From Burkholderiales bacterium (GTDB lineage: Bacteria; Pseudomonadota; Gammaproteobacteria; Burkholderiales; CAIKXV01): 5,824 nt of DNA. The number at the start of each line of letters is the position of its first letter. The first letter of the stretch is position 1. Made by a program: the position numbers and the translations under genes. The notes below the pieces were generated by a model. That model searched no databases and was not told the origin of the DNA. It was given only the letters and a program-made list of their open reading frames with translations. Positions 1 through 5,408 of the stretch are shown here, piece after piece. Location: NCBI GenBank assembly GCA_019751575.1, contig JAIENF010000223.1, positions 1 through 5,824 of the forward strand, read 5' to 3'.

Positions 1-793
1 TGGAGACCGTCACGTAGTCGCAGCCGAGCGCCTTCAGCGCGGCCGCGTAGGCGACGGCATCCTGCACGGTCCAGCCGCCATCGATCCAGTCGCTCCCATG
101 GATGCGCACGCCCATCGGCCGGTCGGCCGGCCACGCCGCGCGCATCGCCGCGAACGTCTCGAGCGGGAATCGCATCCGGTTCTCGAGGCTGCCGCCGTAC
201 TCGTCGCTGCGCTGGTTGGACAGCGGGGACAGGAAGGTCGACAGCAGGTAGCCGTGCGCCGAATGCACTTCGACCAGGTCGAAGCCCAGGGCCGCTGCAC
301 GCTCGGTCGAACGCACGAACGCATCGCGCACCGACCGCAGGCCCGCCCGGTCGAGCACCGCCGGCGAGGGCCATCCTTCGGCGAACGGCACGGCGGAGGC
401 GCCGGCCACCGGCCAGGGACCGGCTGCTGCAGCCAGGCTGCCGCGCCCTTCCCAGGGCCGCTCGCTCGAGGCCTTGCGCCCGGCATGGCCGAGCTGCACC
501 CCGATCGCGATCGCCGAGTGCGCGCGGCAGAAACGCAGCACGCGGTCGAGGGCCGCCTGGTTCTCGTCGCTGTACAAGCCACTGCAGCCATGGGTGATGC
601 GTCCCTGCGCGGTGACATGCGTCGCCTCCATCACCAGCAGCCCGGCCCCGGACAGCGCCAGGCTTCCGTAGTGCATCAGGTGCCAGTCGTTCATGGAACC
701 GTCGACCGCGCTGTACTGGCACATCGGCGATACCTGGATACGGTTCGCCAGCTCCAGCGAACGCAACTGCAACGGGGAGAACAGCAGGCTCAT
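1..793 (-). CDS. Old yellow enzyme, YqjM-type NADH:flavin oxidoreductase (C-terminus cut by window edge)
   Basis: The first 264 residues of an FMN-dependent ene-reductase, probably a cytosolic TIM barrel reducing activated C=C bonds with NAD(P)H. The frame is open to the left edge; the YqjM family runs to about 340-370 residues, so about a quarter is missing. Visible signatures of the thermophilic-like (YqjM/XenA) class are SPMCQYSA at 22-29, with the redox-tuning Cys25 and Tyr27; QLGHAGRK at 100-107; the substrate-anion histidine pair His177/His180 in VHSAHGYL with Tyr182; SPLSNQRSDEYGG at 189-201; and Arg230 in GVRIHGSDW. The last visible residues, DYVTVS, lead into the usual SSGG phosphate-binding segment. 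The start at 793 is preceded by TGAGGA, whose TGA is the stop of the upstream permease gene, leaving a 10-bp gap. The two genes are therefore almost certainly co-transcribed and translationally coupled. The family call is secure; the physiological substrate is unknown. Confidence 0.95.
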   Translation of the reverse strand, partial: MSLLFSPLQLRSLELANRIQVSPMCQYSAVDGSMNDWHLMHYGSLALSGAGLLVMEATHVTAQGRITHGCSGLYSDENQAALDRVLRFCRAHSAIAIGVQLGHAGRKASSERPWEGRGSLAAAAGPWPVAGASAVPFAEGWPSPAVLDRAGLRSVRDAFVRSTERAAALGFDLVEVHSAHGYLLSTFLSPLSNQRSDEYGGSLENRMRFPLETFAAMRAAWPADRPMGVRIHGSDWIDGGWTVQDAVAYAAALKALGCDYVTVS

Positions 794-803
794 CGGGACG
801 TCC

Positions 804-2180
804 TCATGCGAAGTAGCCGAGCAGCCACCACCAGGCGAAATTCATCGGCCACAGCAGCAGCAGGGTGAGCAGTGCCTGCACCGGGAACACGCGCGCGGCT
901 TCGCGTATCGGGATGCCGGCGGCATAGAGTCCGACGATCACCGGGGGCACCTGATAGGGCAGCAGGATGGTGGAGAAGCCGATGCCGTAGAGCAGCAGCA
1001 CCGTCTTCACGTCCCAGCCCGTGATCGCCGCCAGGTCCCCGGCCAGCGGACCGAGCACGGCCGGCTGCCCCGGGCTGGTGGCCACCATCGAGGTGAGCGT
1101 CGACACCAGCGACAGCATCTGGAAGTTCCAGTAGTCGGCGCCGGTGGCGAGGCCGAGCAGCGACGGCAGCCAGGGGCCCACCGCGCTCGACAGCTGGACG
1201 TGGTCGATCATCGCCGCCACGCCGAGCACCGCGCCGATGTAGAAGAATCCCGACAGCTTCACCCGGTCGTTCATCGCATGCACATCGATGATGCCCAGCC
1301 GCGGCAGGAGGCAGGCGAGGCCGGCGCCGAGGCCGATCCAGCCGGGACGGATGTGGTGCAGGAAATCGGTCGCCCACAGCGCCAGCGCGCCGCCCAGGAT
1401 GACCGCCATCCGCCATTCCGCCGCGGACATCGGCGGCAGCGGCGCCTCGGCCGCCGGCGGCTTCACCGTATCGCGGAACAGCCATTCGACCAGCAGCACG
1501 GTCAGCACCGCCTTGGCGAATCCCTGCACCGGGAAATGCAGCTTCAGGTACTCGAGGTACAGGATCTGCACGCCGTACATCGATTCGGCCGAGCCGGCGA
1601 GCACCAGGTTCGGGATGTTCGCCGGCAGGATCGCTGCACCCACCTGGAAGCTCCCGATCAGCATCACGAGCATGATGCCGGTGAACCCCTTGCTGCCTGG
1701 AGCCAGTCCCAGCCGGTCGCAGAACGCGACCAGGATCGGCACCATCAGGAGGATGCGGCCGACGGTGGCCGGCATCACGAAGCACAGCACCGTGGTGACC
1801 AGCATCGTGCCGATCAGCGCCCGGCGGTAGGTGCCGCTGAACGCGCCGAGCAGGTGCGAGGCGAGGCGGATGCCCAGCCCCGATGCACGGACGGCCTCGG
1901 CGATGATCAGGCCGCCGAAGACCAGCCAGAGCGTGCTGGTCGTGAAGCCGGAAAACACGACTTCGTTCGGCACCACGGCGGTCACCGCAGCCAGGAACAG
2001 GAAGGCCAGCGCCACGAGGTATTCGGGCACGGCGGCGGTGGCCCAGAGGCCGATCGCGAACACGGCGAGCGCGAGCACCTTGAGGGTGGTGGCCTGTCCG
2101 GGATCGGCGGCCGGCCACAGGAACAGCGTCGTTGCGCCTGCCAGCACCATCAGCGCAAGCGCCTGGGAAACTCGATGCAT
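804..2180 (-). CDS. DASS/SLC13-type anion permease (divalent anion:Na+ symporter family)
   Basis: A 458-residue integral membrane protein, probably a Na+-coupled carboxylate or anion importer of the CitT/SLC13 superfamily, with roughly 11-14 hydrophobic segments including hairpins. Family-like stretches are ATAAVPEYLVALAFLFLAAV (47-66), FTTSTLWLVFGGLIIAEAVR (79-98), ILPANIPNLVLAG (184-196) and ILLPYQVPPVIVGLYAAGIP (405-424). The length fits the family. In canonical DASS proteins two Ser-Asn-Thr signatures bind Na+ and substrate; here the matching hairpins read MPATVGR (136-142) and ATSPGQP (367-373), so this is a divergent branch. ATG at 2180 is chosen because hydrophobic sequence begins right after it; the longer open frame to 2399 adds a non-membrane, Arg/Ala-rich stretch with no family character. 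Its Shine-Dalgarno is weak (GGATCGG about 8 bases upstream). ATG at 2246 is an alternative start. First gene of an operon with the ene-reductase, divergent from the lyase operon. Substrate unknown. Confidence 0.88.
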   Translation of the reverse strand: MHRVSQALALMVLAGATTLFLWPAADPGQATTLKVLALAVFAIGLWATAAVPEYLVALAFLFLAAVTAVVPNEVVFSGFTTSTLWLVFGGLIIAEAVRASGLGIRLASHLLGAFSGTYRRALIGTMLVTTVLCFVMPATVGRILLMVPILVAFCDRLGLAPGSKGFTGIMLVMLIGSFQVGAAILPANIPNLVLAGSAESMYGVQILYLEYLKLHFPVQGFAKAVLTVLLVEWLFRDTVKPPAAEAPLPPMSAAEWRMAVILGGALALWATDFLHHIRPGWIGLGAGLACLLPRLGIIDVHAMNDRVKLSGFFYIGAVLGVAAMIDHVQLSSAVGPWLPSLLGLATGADYWNFQMLSLVSTLTSMVATSPGQPAVLGPLAGDLAAITGWDVKTVLLLYGIGFSTILLPYQVPPVIVGLYAAGIPIREAARVFPVQALLTLLLLWPMNFAWWWLLGYFA

Positions 2181-2294
2181 CCTGAACCGATCCGGAAGTC
2201 CGTCGAAACGCGCGCAGCCGTTGCGGCCGGCCGGTGCGACATGCATGGGCCGGGCGTGCGTGCAGGCTACCGCAGCGGGCAGGGCGGCCGCAAC

Positions 2295-2310
2295 CGTGGC
2301 GCAGGCCACG
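2295..2310. repeat. Inverted repeat CGTGGC-GCAG-GCCACG, candidate operator
   Basis: A perfect 6-bp inverted repeat with a 4-base spacer. It ends 4 bases before the TATAAT box and covers the position where a -35 element would lie. A third copy of the half-site, CGTGGC, occurs at 2334-2339 just downstream of the predicted transcription start. Placement at the core promoter is typical of a repressor site, or of an activator replacing -35 contact. It could also be chance in 65-70% GC DNA; no cognate regulator is present to support it. Confidence 0.35.
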
Positions 2311-2314
2311 CAGC

Positions 2315-2320
2315 TATAAT
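2315..2320 (+). promoter_or_regulatory. -10 box (TATAAT) of the lyase-GlcG operon promoter
   Basis: A perfect sigma-70 -10 hexamer in otherwise GC-rich DNA, 43 bases before the lyase ATG. No good -35 hexamer is found 16-18 bases upstream (sequence around 2291-2298 is CAACCGTG) and there is no TGn extended -10. The promoter may therefore need an activator or be intrinsically moderate. Predicted transcription start is about 2326-2328, giving a leader of about 35 bases. Confidence 0.65.
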
Positions 2321-2362
2321 CCGGTTCCCTTTCCGTGGCACGCGATTGCGCCGAGGACCCTG

Positions 2363-3283
2363 ATGAGCCAAGCCCCTCTCTTGACCGGTGTCCTTGCACC
2401 GGTGATCACGCCGTTCAAGCCCGACCTCTCTCCCGACGTCGAGCGCTACGTCCGGCATTGCAAATGGCTGCTGGCCAATGGCTGCAGCGGCCTGGCCATC
2501 TTCGGCACCAACAGCGAAGCCAATTCGTTGTCGATGGACGAGCGCCGGATGCTGCTCGAGGCGCTGCTGGAAGCCGGCGTGCCTGCGTCGAAGCTGATGC
2601 CCGGCACCGGCTGCTGCTCGCTGACGGATTCGGTCGCGCTGACCCGATTCGCGGTGGAGCGCGGCGTGGCCGGCGCGCTGATGCTGCCGCCGTTCTTCTA
2701 CAAGGGCGTGAGCGACGAGGGCCTGTACCGCAACTTCGCCGAGATCGCGCAGCGCGTCGGCGACAGTCGACTCAAGATCTACCTGTACCACATCCCGCCG
2801 ATGACCTCGGTGCCGTTCTCGCTCGGCCTGGTCGAGCGCCTGCTGAAGGATTATCCCGGCACGGTCGTCGGCATGAAGGACAGCGGCGGCGACTGGAAGA
2901 ACATGGAGGCGATGCTCAAGGCCTTCCCCGGCTTCCAGTTCTTCCCGGGCAGCGAGGAATTCCTGCTGGCCGGCATGCGGCTCGGAGCCGTCGGCACCAT
3001 CACGGCCACCGCCAACATCGGCCCGGCTGCCATCGACGGGCTGTTCCGCAACTGGAAGGATCCCAAGGCCGACGCGATGCAGGAAGCCATCACGGACTTC
3101 CGCCGCGCGATCACGAAGTTCCCCCAGATCCCCGCCCTGAAGTACACGACATCCCTCTACACCGGACATGCTCAGTGGGCCGTGACCCGGCCGCCGCTGG
3201 TCCAGCTGGGCGACGAGCAGGGCAAGGCGCTCGCCGCCGAACTCCAGAAGCGCGGCTTCGACATGCCCGGGATCCGCGGCTGA
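2363..3283 (+). CDS. Dihydrodipicolinate synthase/N-acetylneuraminate lyase superfamily protein (class I lyase or aldolase)
   Basis: A 306-residue cytosolic TIM-barrel enzyme of the DapA superfamily, which forms a Schiff base between an active-site lysine and a pyruvate-type keto acid. Visible are GTNSEANSLS at 48-57 (the GTTGE-type pyruvate-carboxylate loop, with Asn-Ser replacing Thr-Gly), GTGCC at 81-85, PPFFYKG at 109-115, the catalytic tyrosine Tyr142 in YLYHIPPMT, and the Schiff-base Lys172 in VGMKDSGGD. Length matches the family (about 290-310). In true DHDPS the motif after the tyrosine is YNxPxRT, whose arginine binds the semialdehyde carboxylate; here Met147 occupies that place, so lysine biosynthesis is unlikely. 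Aldolase, lyase or dehydratase-type catabolism is more plausible, but the substrate cannot be assigned. ATG at 2363 is chosen because GAGG lies 6 bases upstream and the conserved N-terminus (VLAPVITPF) starts 9 residues in; the upstream in-frame extension to 2234 crosses the promoter. First gene of the plus operon. Confidence 0.93.
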   Translation: MSQAPLLTGVLAPVITPFKPDLSPDVERYVRHCKWLLANGCSGLAIFGTNSEANSLSMDERRMLLEALLEAGVPASKLMPGTGCCSLTDSVALTRFAVERGVAGALMLPPFFYKGVSDEGLYRNFAEIAQRVGDSRLKIYLYHIPPMTSVPFSLGLVERLLKDYPGTVVGMKDSGGDWKNMEAMLKAFPGFQFFPGSEEFLLAGMRLGAVGTITATANIGPAAIDGLFRNWKDPKADAMQEAITDFRRAITKFPQIPALKYTTSLYTGHAQWAVTRPPLVQLGDEQGKALAAELQKRGFDMPGIRG

Positions 3284-3327
3284 CCGCGTCCGCAGGCGAC
3301 TGACCACTCACCACACAGGGGGACGAC

Positions 3328-3762
3328 ATGGCTGCACTCACACTGAAGCAGGCTGGCATCATCGTCGACAAGTCGATCGAGAAGGCGCGCGAGATGAAGA
3401 TCCCGGCGCTCGGCGTGATCGTGCTCGATGCGGCAGGACACACCGTGGCCTACAAGCGCGAGGACGGTGCCACGATGTTCCGCGAGGACATCGCCCGCGG
3501 CAAGGCATGGGGCGCAGTCGCGATGGGCTGCTCCAGCCGTTCGCTCGCCAAGCGCGCGCAGAGCAACCCGAATTTCATGATCACGCTGGCGGCGACCGCC
3601 AACGGCAGGTTCCTGCCCCAGATGGGCGGCGTGCTGATCAAGGATGCGGCCGGCAACATCCTCGGGGCCGCCGGTGCCAGTGGCGCGAGCGGAGACCAGG
3701 ACGAAGCCTGCTGCGTGTTCGGCATCGAACAGGCAGGGCTGGTGGCGGACGCTGCCGAGTAG
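3328..3762 (+). CDS. GlcG/HbpS family protein (DUF336, heme-binding-like)
   Basis: A 144-residue protein of the GlcG/HbpS family (COG3193), a small alpha/beta domain. Its best-studied members are the secreted heme-binding HbpS of Streptomyces and GlcG of the glycolate operon, whose function is unclear. Family hallmarks are the N-terminal helix LTLKQAGIIVDKSIEKARE (4-22), the strand and turn VIVLDAAGHTVAYKREDGA (30-48), ARGKAWGAVAMG (56-67), the glycine-rich FLPQMGGVLIKDAAGNILGA (95-114) and the C-terminal GASGASGDQDEACCVFG (116-132). No signal peptide is seen, so it should be cytosolic. AGGGGGA lies 4 bases before the ATG. It follows the lyase gene by 44 bp with no terminator between, so the two are probably one operon. 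Such proteins often accompany enzymes of small organic acids; whether this one binds heme or a metabolite is unknown. Confidence 0.93.
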   Translation: MAALTLKQAGIIVDKSIEKAREMKIPALGVIVLDAAGHTVAYKREDGATMFREDIARGKAWGAVAMGCSSRSLAKRAQSNPNFMITLAATANGRFLPQMGGVLIKDAAGNILGAAGASGASGDQDEACCVFGIEQAGLVADAAE

Positions 3763-3774
3763 CAGGCAGCACGC

Positions 3775-3797
3775 GCCGGGGCCGTGAAGGCCCCGGC
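3775..3797. terminator. GC-rich hairpin at convergent gene ends, probable bidirectional terminator
   Basis: GCCGGGGCC, loop GTGAA, GGCCCCGGC: a perfect 9-bp stem with a 5-base loop. It starts 12 bases after the GlcG stop and ends 10 bases before the stop of the converging Bug receptor gene. It is symmetric, so it can serve both operons. No T-tract follows on either strand, so it is not a textbook intrinsic terminator; it may act with Rho or as a 3'-end stabiliser. Confidence 0.6.
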
Positions 3798-3807
3798 CGG
3801 CCTGGCG

Positions 3808-4818
3808 TTACTCTGCCCGGATCTTCGCCTCGCGGGCGATGCGGGCAAACCGTTCGAGGTCGACCGCGATGCGCTTGCGGAAATCATCGGGCGTGCTGCC
3901 GATCGGCACCGTGCCATCCGCGAGCAGTCGCTCCTGGACGTCGGGTGCCTTCAGGGTGCCGGTGTATTCGGCATGCATCCGCGTGACCAGCGCCGGCGAA
4001 GCCTTGGCCGGCAGCAACAGGCCGAACCAGGTACCGATGTCGAAGCCGGGGAAGCCGCTCTCGGCGATCGTCGGGAGATCGGGCAGCACGGCGGACCGCT
4101 TCGCCGTGGTCATCGCGATCGGGCGCAGCTTGCCAGCCTTGATCTGGCCCATCGCCGCGTTGATGGGCGAGGAGAACAGCTGCGCTTCGCCGCCGATCAC
4201 CGCTGCCAGCGCCGGACCCGCACCCTTGTACGGCAGGTGGGTGGTACGGATGCCGGCGGCACGGTCGAGCATCTCGCCCGAGAAATGGCTGCCCGCACCG
4301 ATGCCGGACGAGGCGTAGTTCAGCGAGCGGGTCTTCGCCAGCGCGATGAGCTCCTTCAGGTTGGTCGCCGGCACCGTCGGGTTGACCACCAGCACATGCG
4401 GCACTTCGGCGATCAGCGACACCGGCGTGAAGTCGACCAGCGTGCGGTAGGACATCTTCTCGTAGATCGCCGGGGCGATCACCGCGCTCGTGGACTGGGT
4501 CAGGATCGACGTGTAGCCGTCCGGTGCCGAGCGAGCGGTGATGTCCATCGCGATGGTGCCCGCGGCGCCCGGGCGGTTGTCGATGACCACCGGCTGGCCG
4601 AAACGCTCGCTCAGGCGCGCCGTCATGATGCGGGCCAGCGTATCGGCGCCGCCGCCGGGTGACGCCGGGATGATCAGGCGCAGGGGCCTTGCCGGCCACG
4701 CGTCGCCCGCCTTCTGCGCAAGCACGGGTTGGGCGGCGGCGAGGGCGGCCAGCGCCAGGGATACCGACACCGCGCCGCGTACCGGCTGCACGCGGGTGTT
4801 GAATGCTCGTTGTTTCAT
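3808..4818 (-). CDS. Bug family tripartite tricarboxylate transporter substrate-binding protein (TctC-like)
   Basis: A 336-residue periplasmic solute receptor, expected to deliver a carboxylate or similar small molecule to a TctA/TctB membrane pair. A Sec signal peptide is clear: basic n-region (Lys2, Arg4, Arg9, Arg14), hydrophobic core about 16-30 and an Ala-X-Ala-like end PVLA, with cleavage likely after Ala34. Bug signatures follow: WPARPLRLIIPASPGGGADT (41-60) with the ligand-loop PGGG, GQPVVIDNRPGAAGTIA (74-90), DGYT (100-103), THLPYKGAGPALAAVIGGE (193-211) and LPDLPTIAESGFPGFD (245-260). Length is typical (about 320-335 residues). ATG at 4818 is chosen because AGGAG lies 6 bases upstream and the signal peptide is then of normal form. 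ATG at 4851, with AGGGAG 8 bases upstream, would add 11 residues. No tctA or tctB gene is visible, so it may be an orphan receptor. It lies 122 bp behind the aconitase X genes, probably as the distal gene of that operon. Confidence 0.95.
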   Translation of the reverse strand: MKQRAFNTRVQPVRGAVSVSLALAALAAAQPVLAQKAGDAWPARPLRLIIPASPGGGADTLARIMTARLSERFGQPVVIDNRPGAAGTIAMDITARSAPDGYTSILTQSTSAVIAPAIYEKMSYRTLVDFTPVSLIAEVPHVLVVNPTVPATNLKELIALAKTRSLNYASSGIGAGSHFSGEMLDRAAGIRTTHLPYKGAGPALAAVIGGEAQLFSSPINAAMGQIKAGKLRPIAMTTAKRSAVLPDLPTIAESGFPGFDIGTWFGLLLPAKASPALVTRMHAEYTGTLKAPDVQERLLADGTVPIGSTPDDFRKRIAVDLERFARIAREAKIRAE

Positions 4819-4940
4819 CCGTAGCTCCTGGAACGATGGGATCGGCATCATCTGGCCGACTCCCTGATTTTCTTCTAGTTTACCTGTGTGTCAGGAAGCG
4901 CGGCGACCGGATGGTCGAGGAGACGTTGCCGCAAAGACAG
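4819..4940 (-). other. Gap between the aconitase X swivel gene and the Bug gene
   Basis: A 122-bp spacer upstream of the receptor gene. It holds two small inverted repeats: CGACC-GGAT-GGTCG at 4904-4917 and CCTG-TGTGT-CAGG at 4883-4895. It also has an unusually A/T-rich run at about 4866-4882 (minus strand: A-rich TAAACTAGAAGAAAATC). No convincing -35/-10 pair is seen, so the receptor could be read through from the aconitase X genes. The AT-rich run could equally be an internal promoter or an unstructured translation-enhancing leader. Confidence 0.4.
4825..4829 (-). promoter_or_regulatory. Ribosome binding site selecting the Bug receptor start at 4818
   Basis: On the minus strand AGGAG is followed by a 6-base spacer (CTACGG) and ATG. 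This near-ideal Shine-Dalgarno decides between the start at 4818 and the in-frame ATGs at 4848 and 4851, of which 4851 has its own AGGGAG (4860-4865) with an 8-base spacer. Confidence 0.7.
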
Positions 4941-5408
4941 TCATCGGACATCGGGGCCCTGGACTTGAGGCGCAGGACCTCGCCTGAGGAGCTCGATCAC
5001 CCGGCGCCCGGGATCGACCCGCACCCAGTCGCCGGTCTGCAGCACCGACAGCGGATCGGGCGACCAGCCTTCGGTGATCGCGATGTCGGCGAAGATCGCG
5101 CCCTGGACCATCACCGGGTTGGTCACGCCGAAGATGAATGCCTTGGGCGCGATGCCCTTGCCCTTGATGTCGTGGAACGCCCAGCCGGCCGCGATGCCTC
5201 CCTTGGCCGTGGGGAAGAACAGGATCTTGTCGCGGATGCTGATGCCCTCGAGCCGATGCCCCGGCTTGGAGATCACGCCGGTCCAGCGGTCGAGGTCATA
5301 GCGCGGGCTGAACCCTTCGGTGGAGATCACGGCTTCGCCCTCGACCACCGGCCCGGCGGCACGATCGACGGAGATGGCCAGCAGGGGCTGCTGCTGCATG
5401 CCTGTCAT
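4941..5408 (-). CDS. Aconitase X swivel (small) subunit, DUF126 family
   Basis: A 155-residue protein matching the AcnX swivel domain (PF01989), which pairs with the large catalytic subunit to close the active site of a hydro-lyase. Family-like stretches are GPVVEGEAVISTEGFSPRYD (19-38), GVISKPGHRLEGISIRDKIL (44-63), FPTAKGGIAAGWAFHDI (65-81) and FGVTNPVMVQGAIFADIAI (93-111), ending with TGDWVRVDP (126-134). In aconitases and in AcnX members with known activity this region carries a serine-rich GSS-type loop after the lysine or arginine; here it is KGGIAAG, with no serine, marking a divergent branch. ATG at 5408 is chosen because it overlaps the large-subunit stop as ATGA and has GGAG 7 bases upstream; ATG at 5399 is a less likely alternative. 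Characterised AcnX members are cis-3-hydroxy-L-proline dehydratase and archaeal mevalonate-5-phosphate dehydratase. The substrate here is unknown. Confidence 0.9.
   Translation of the reverse strand: MTGMQQQPLLAISVDRAAGPVVEGEAVISTEGFSPRYDLDRWTGVISKPGHRLEGISIRDKILFFPTAKGGIAAGWAFHDIKGKGIAPKAFIFGVTNPVMVQGAIFADIAITEGWSPDPLSVLQTGDWVRVDPGRRVIELLRRGPAPQVQGPDVR

Larger units (their letters stand above)
2181..2362. promoter_or_regulatory. Divergent intergenic control region
   Basis: A 182-bp non-coding gap between the permease gene (minus) and the lyase gene (plus), which must hold the promoters of both operons. The plus-strand promoter is the only clear one (TATAAT at 2315-2320). For the minus operon only a weak candidate is visible: TATAGC at 2318-2313 with GTGCCA at 2341-2336 (17-bp spacing, four of six matches in each). 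It would overlap the plus promoter and leave a leader of about 125 bases. The part nearest the permease (about 2190-2290) is very GC-rich and shows nothing convincing. No regulator gene lies in the window, so the controlling protein is unknown. Confidence 0.6.

Noticed and set aside
98..868. Plus-strand open frame of 256 codons across the ene-reductase region
   Set aside because: Shadow of the minus-strand flavoenzyme, whose motifs are plain; the product has no recognisable domain.
2226..2233. GGCCGGCC palindrome and nearby ATGCAT in the divergent region
   Set aside because: Short palindromes of this kind are expected by chance in such GC-rich DNA and are not placed near a recognisable promoter element.
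693..2363. Very long plus-strand open frame (556 codons) antisense to the permease and part of the ene-reductase
   Set aside because: Its product is a low-complexity mix rich in His, Gln, Arg, Glu and Gly with no family character. It lies opposite a well-supported membrane protein gene and ends in the promoter region, as expected for a shadow frame in GC-rich DNA.
2181..2399. N-terminal extension of the permease to an ATG at 2399
   Set aside because: The added 73 residues are not hydrophobic and have no family similarity. They also cross the divergent promoter and run into the lyase coding sequence.
2267..3307. Minus-strand open frame of 346 codons opposite the DapA-like gene
   Set aside because: The plus strand here has an unambiguous family match with catalytic residues; the antisense product is Arg/His/Gln/Ala-rich and has no ribosome binding site context.
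3784..4662. Plus-strand open frame of 292 codons opposite the Bug receptor
   Set aside because: It would start inside the terminator hairpin region and reads as an Arg/Gly/Asp/His-rich shadow of the clearly real receptor gene.
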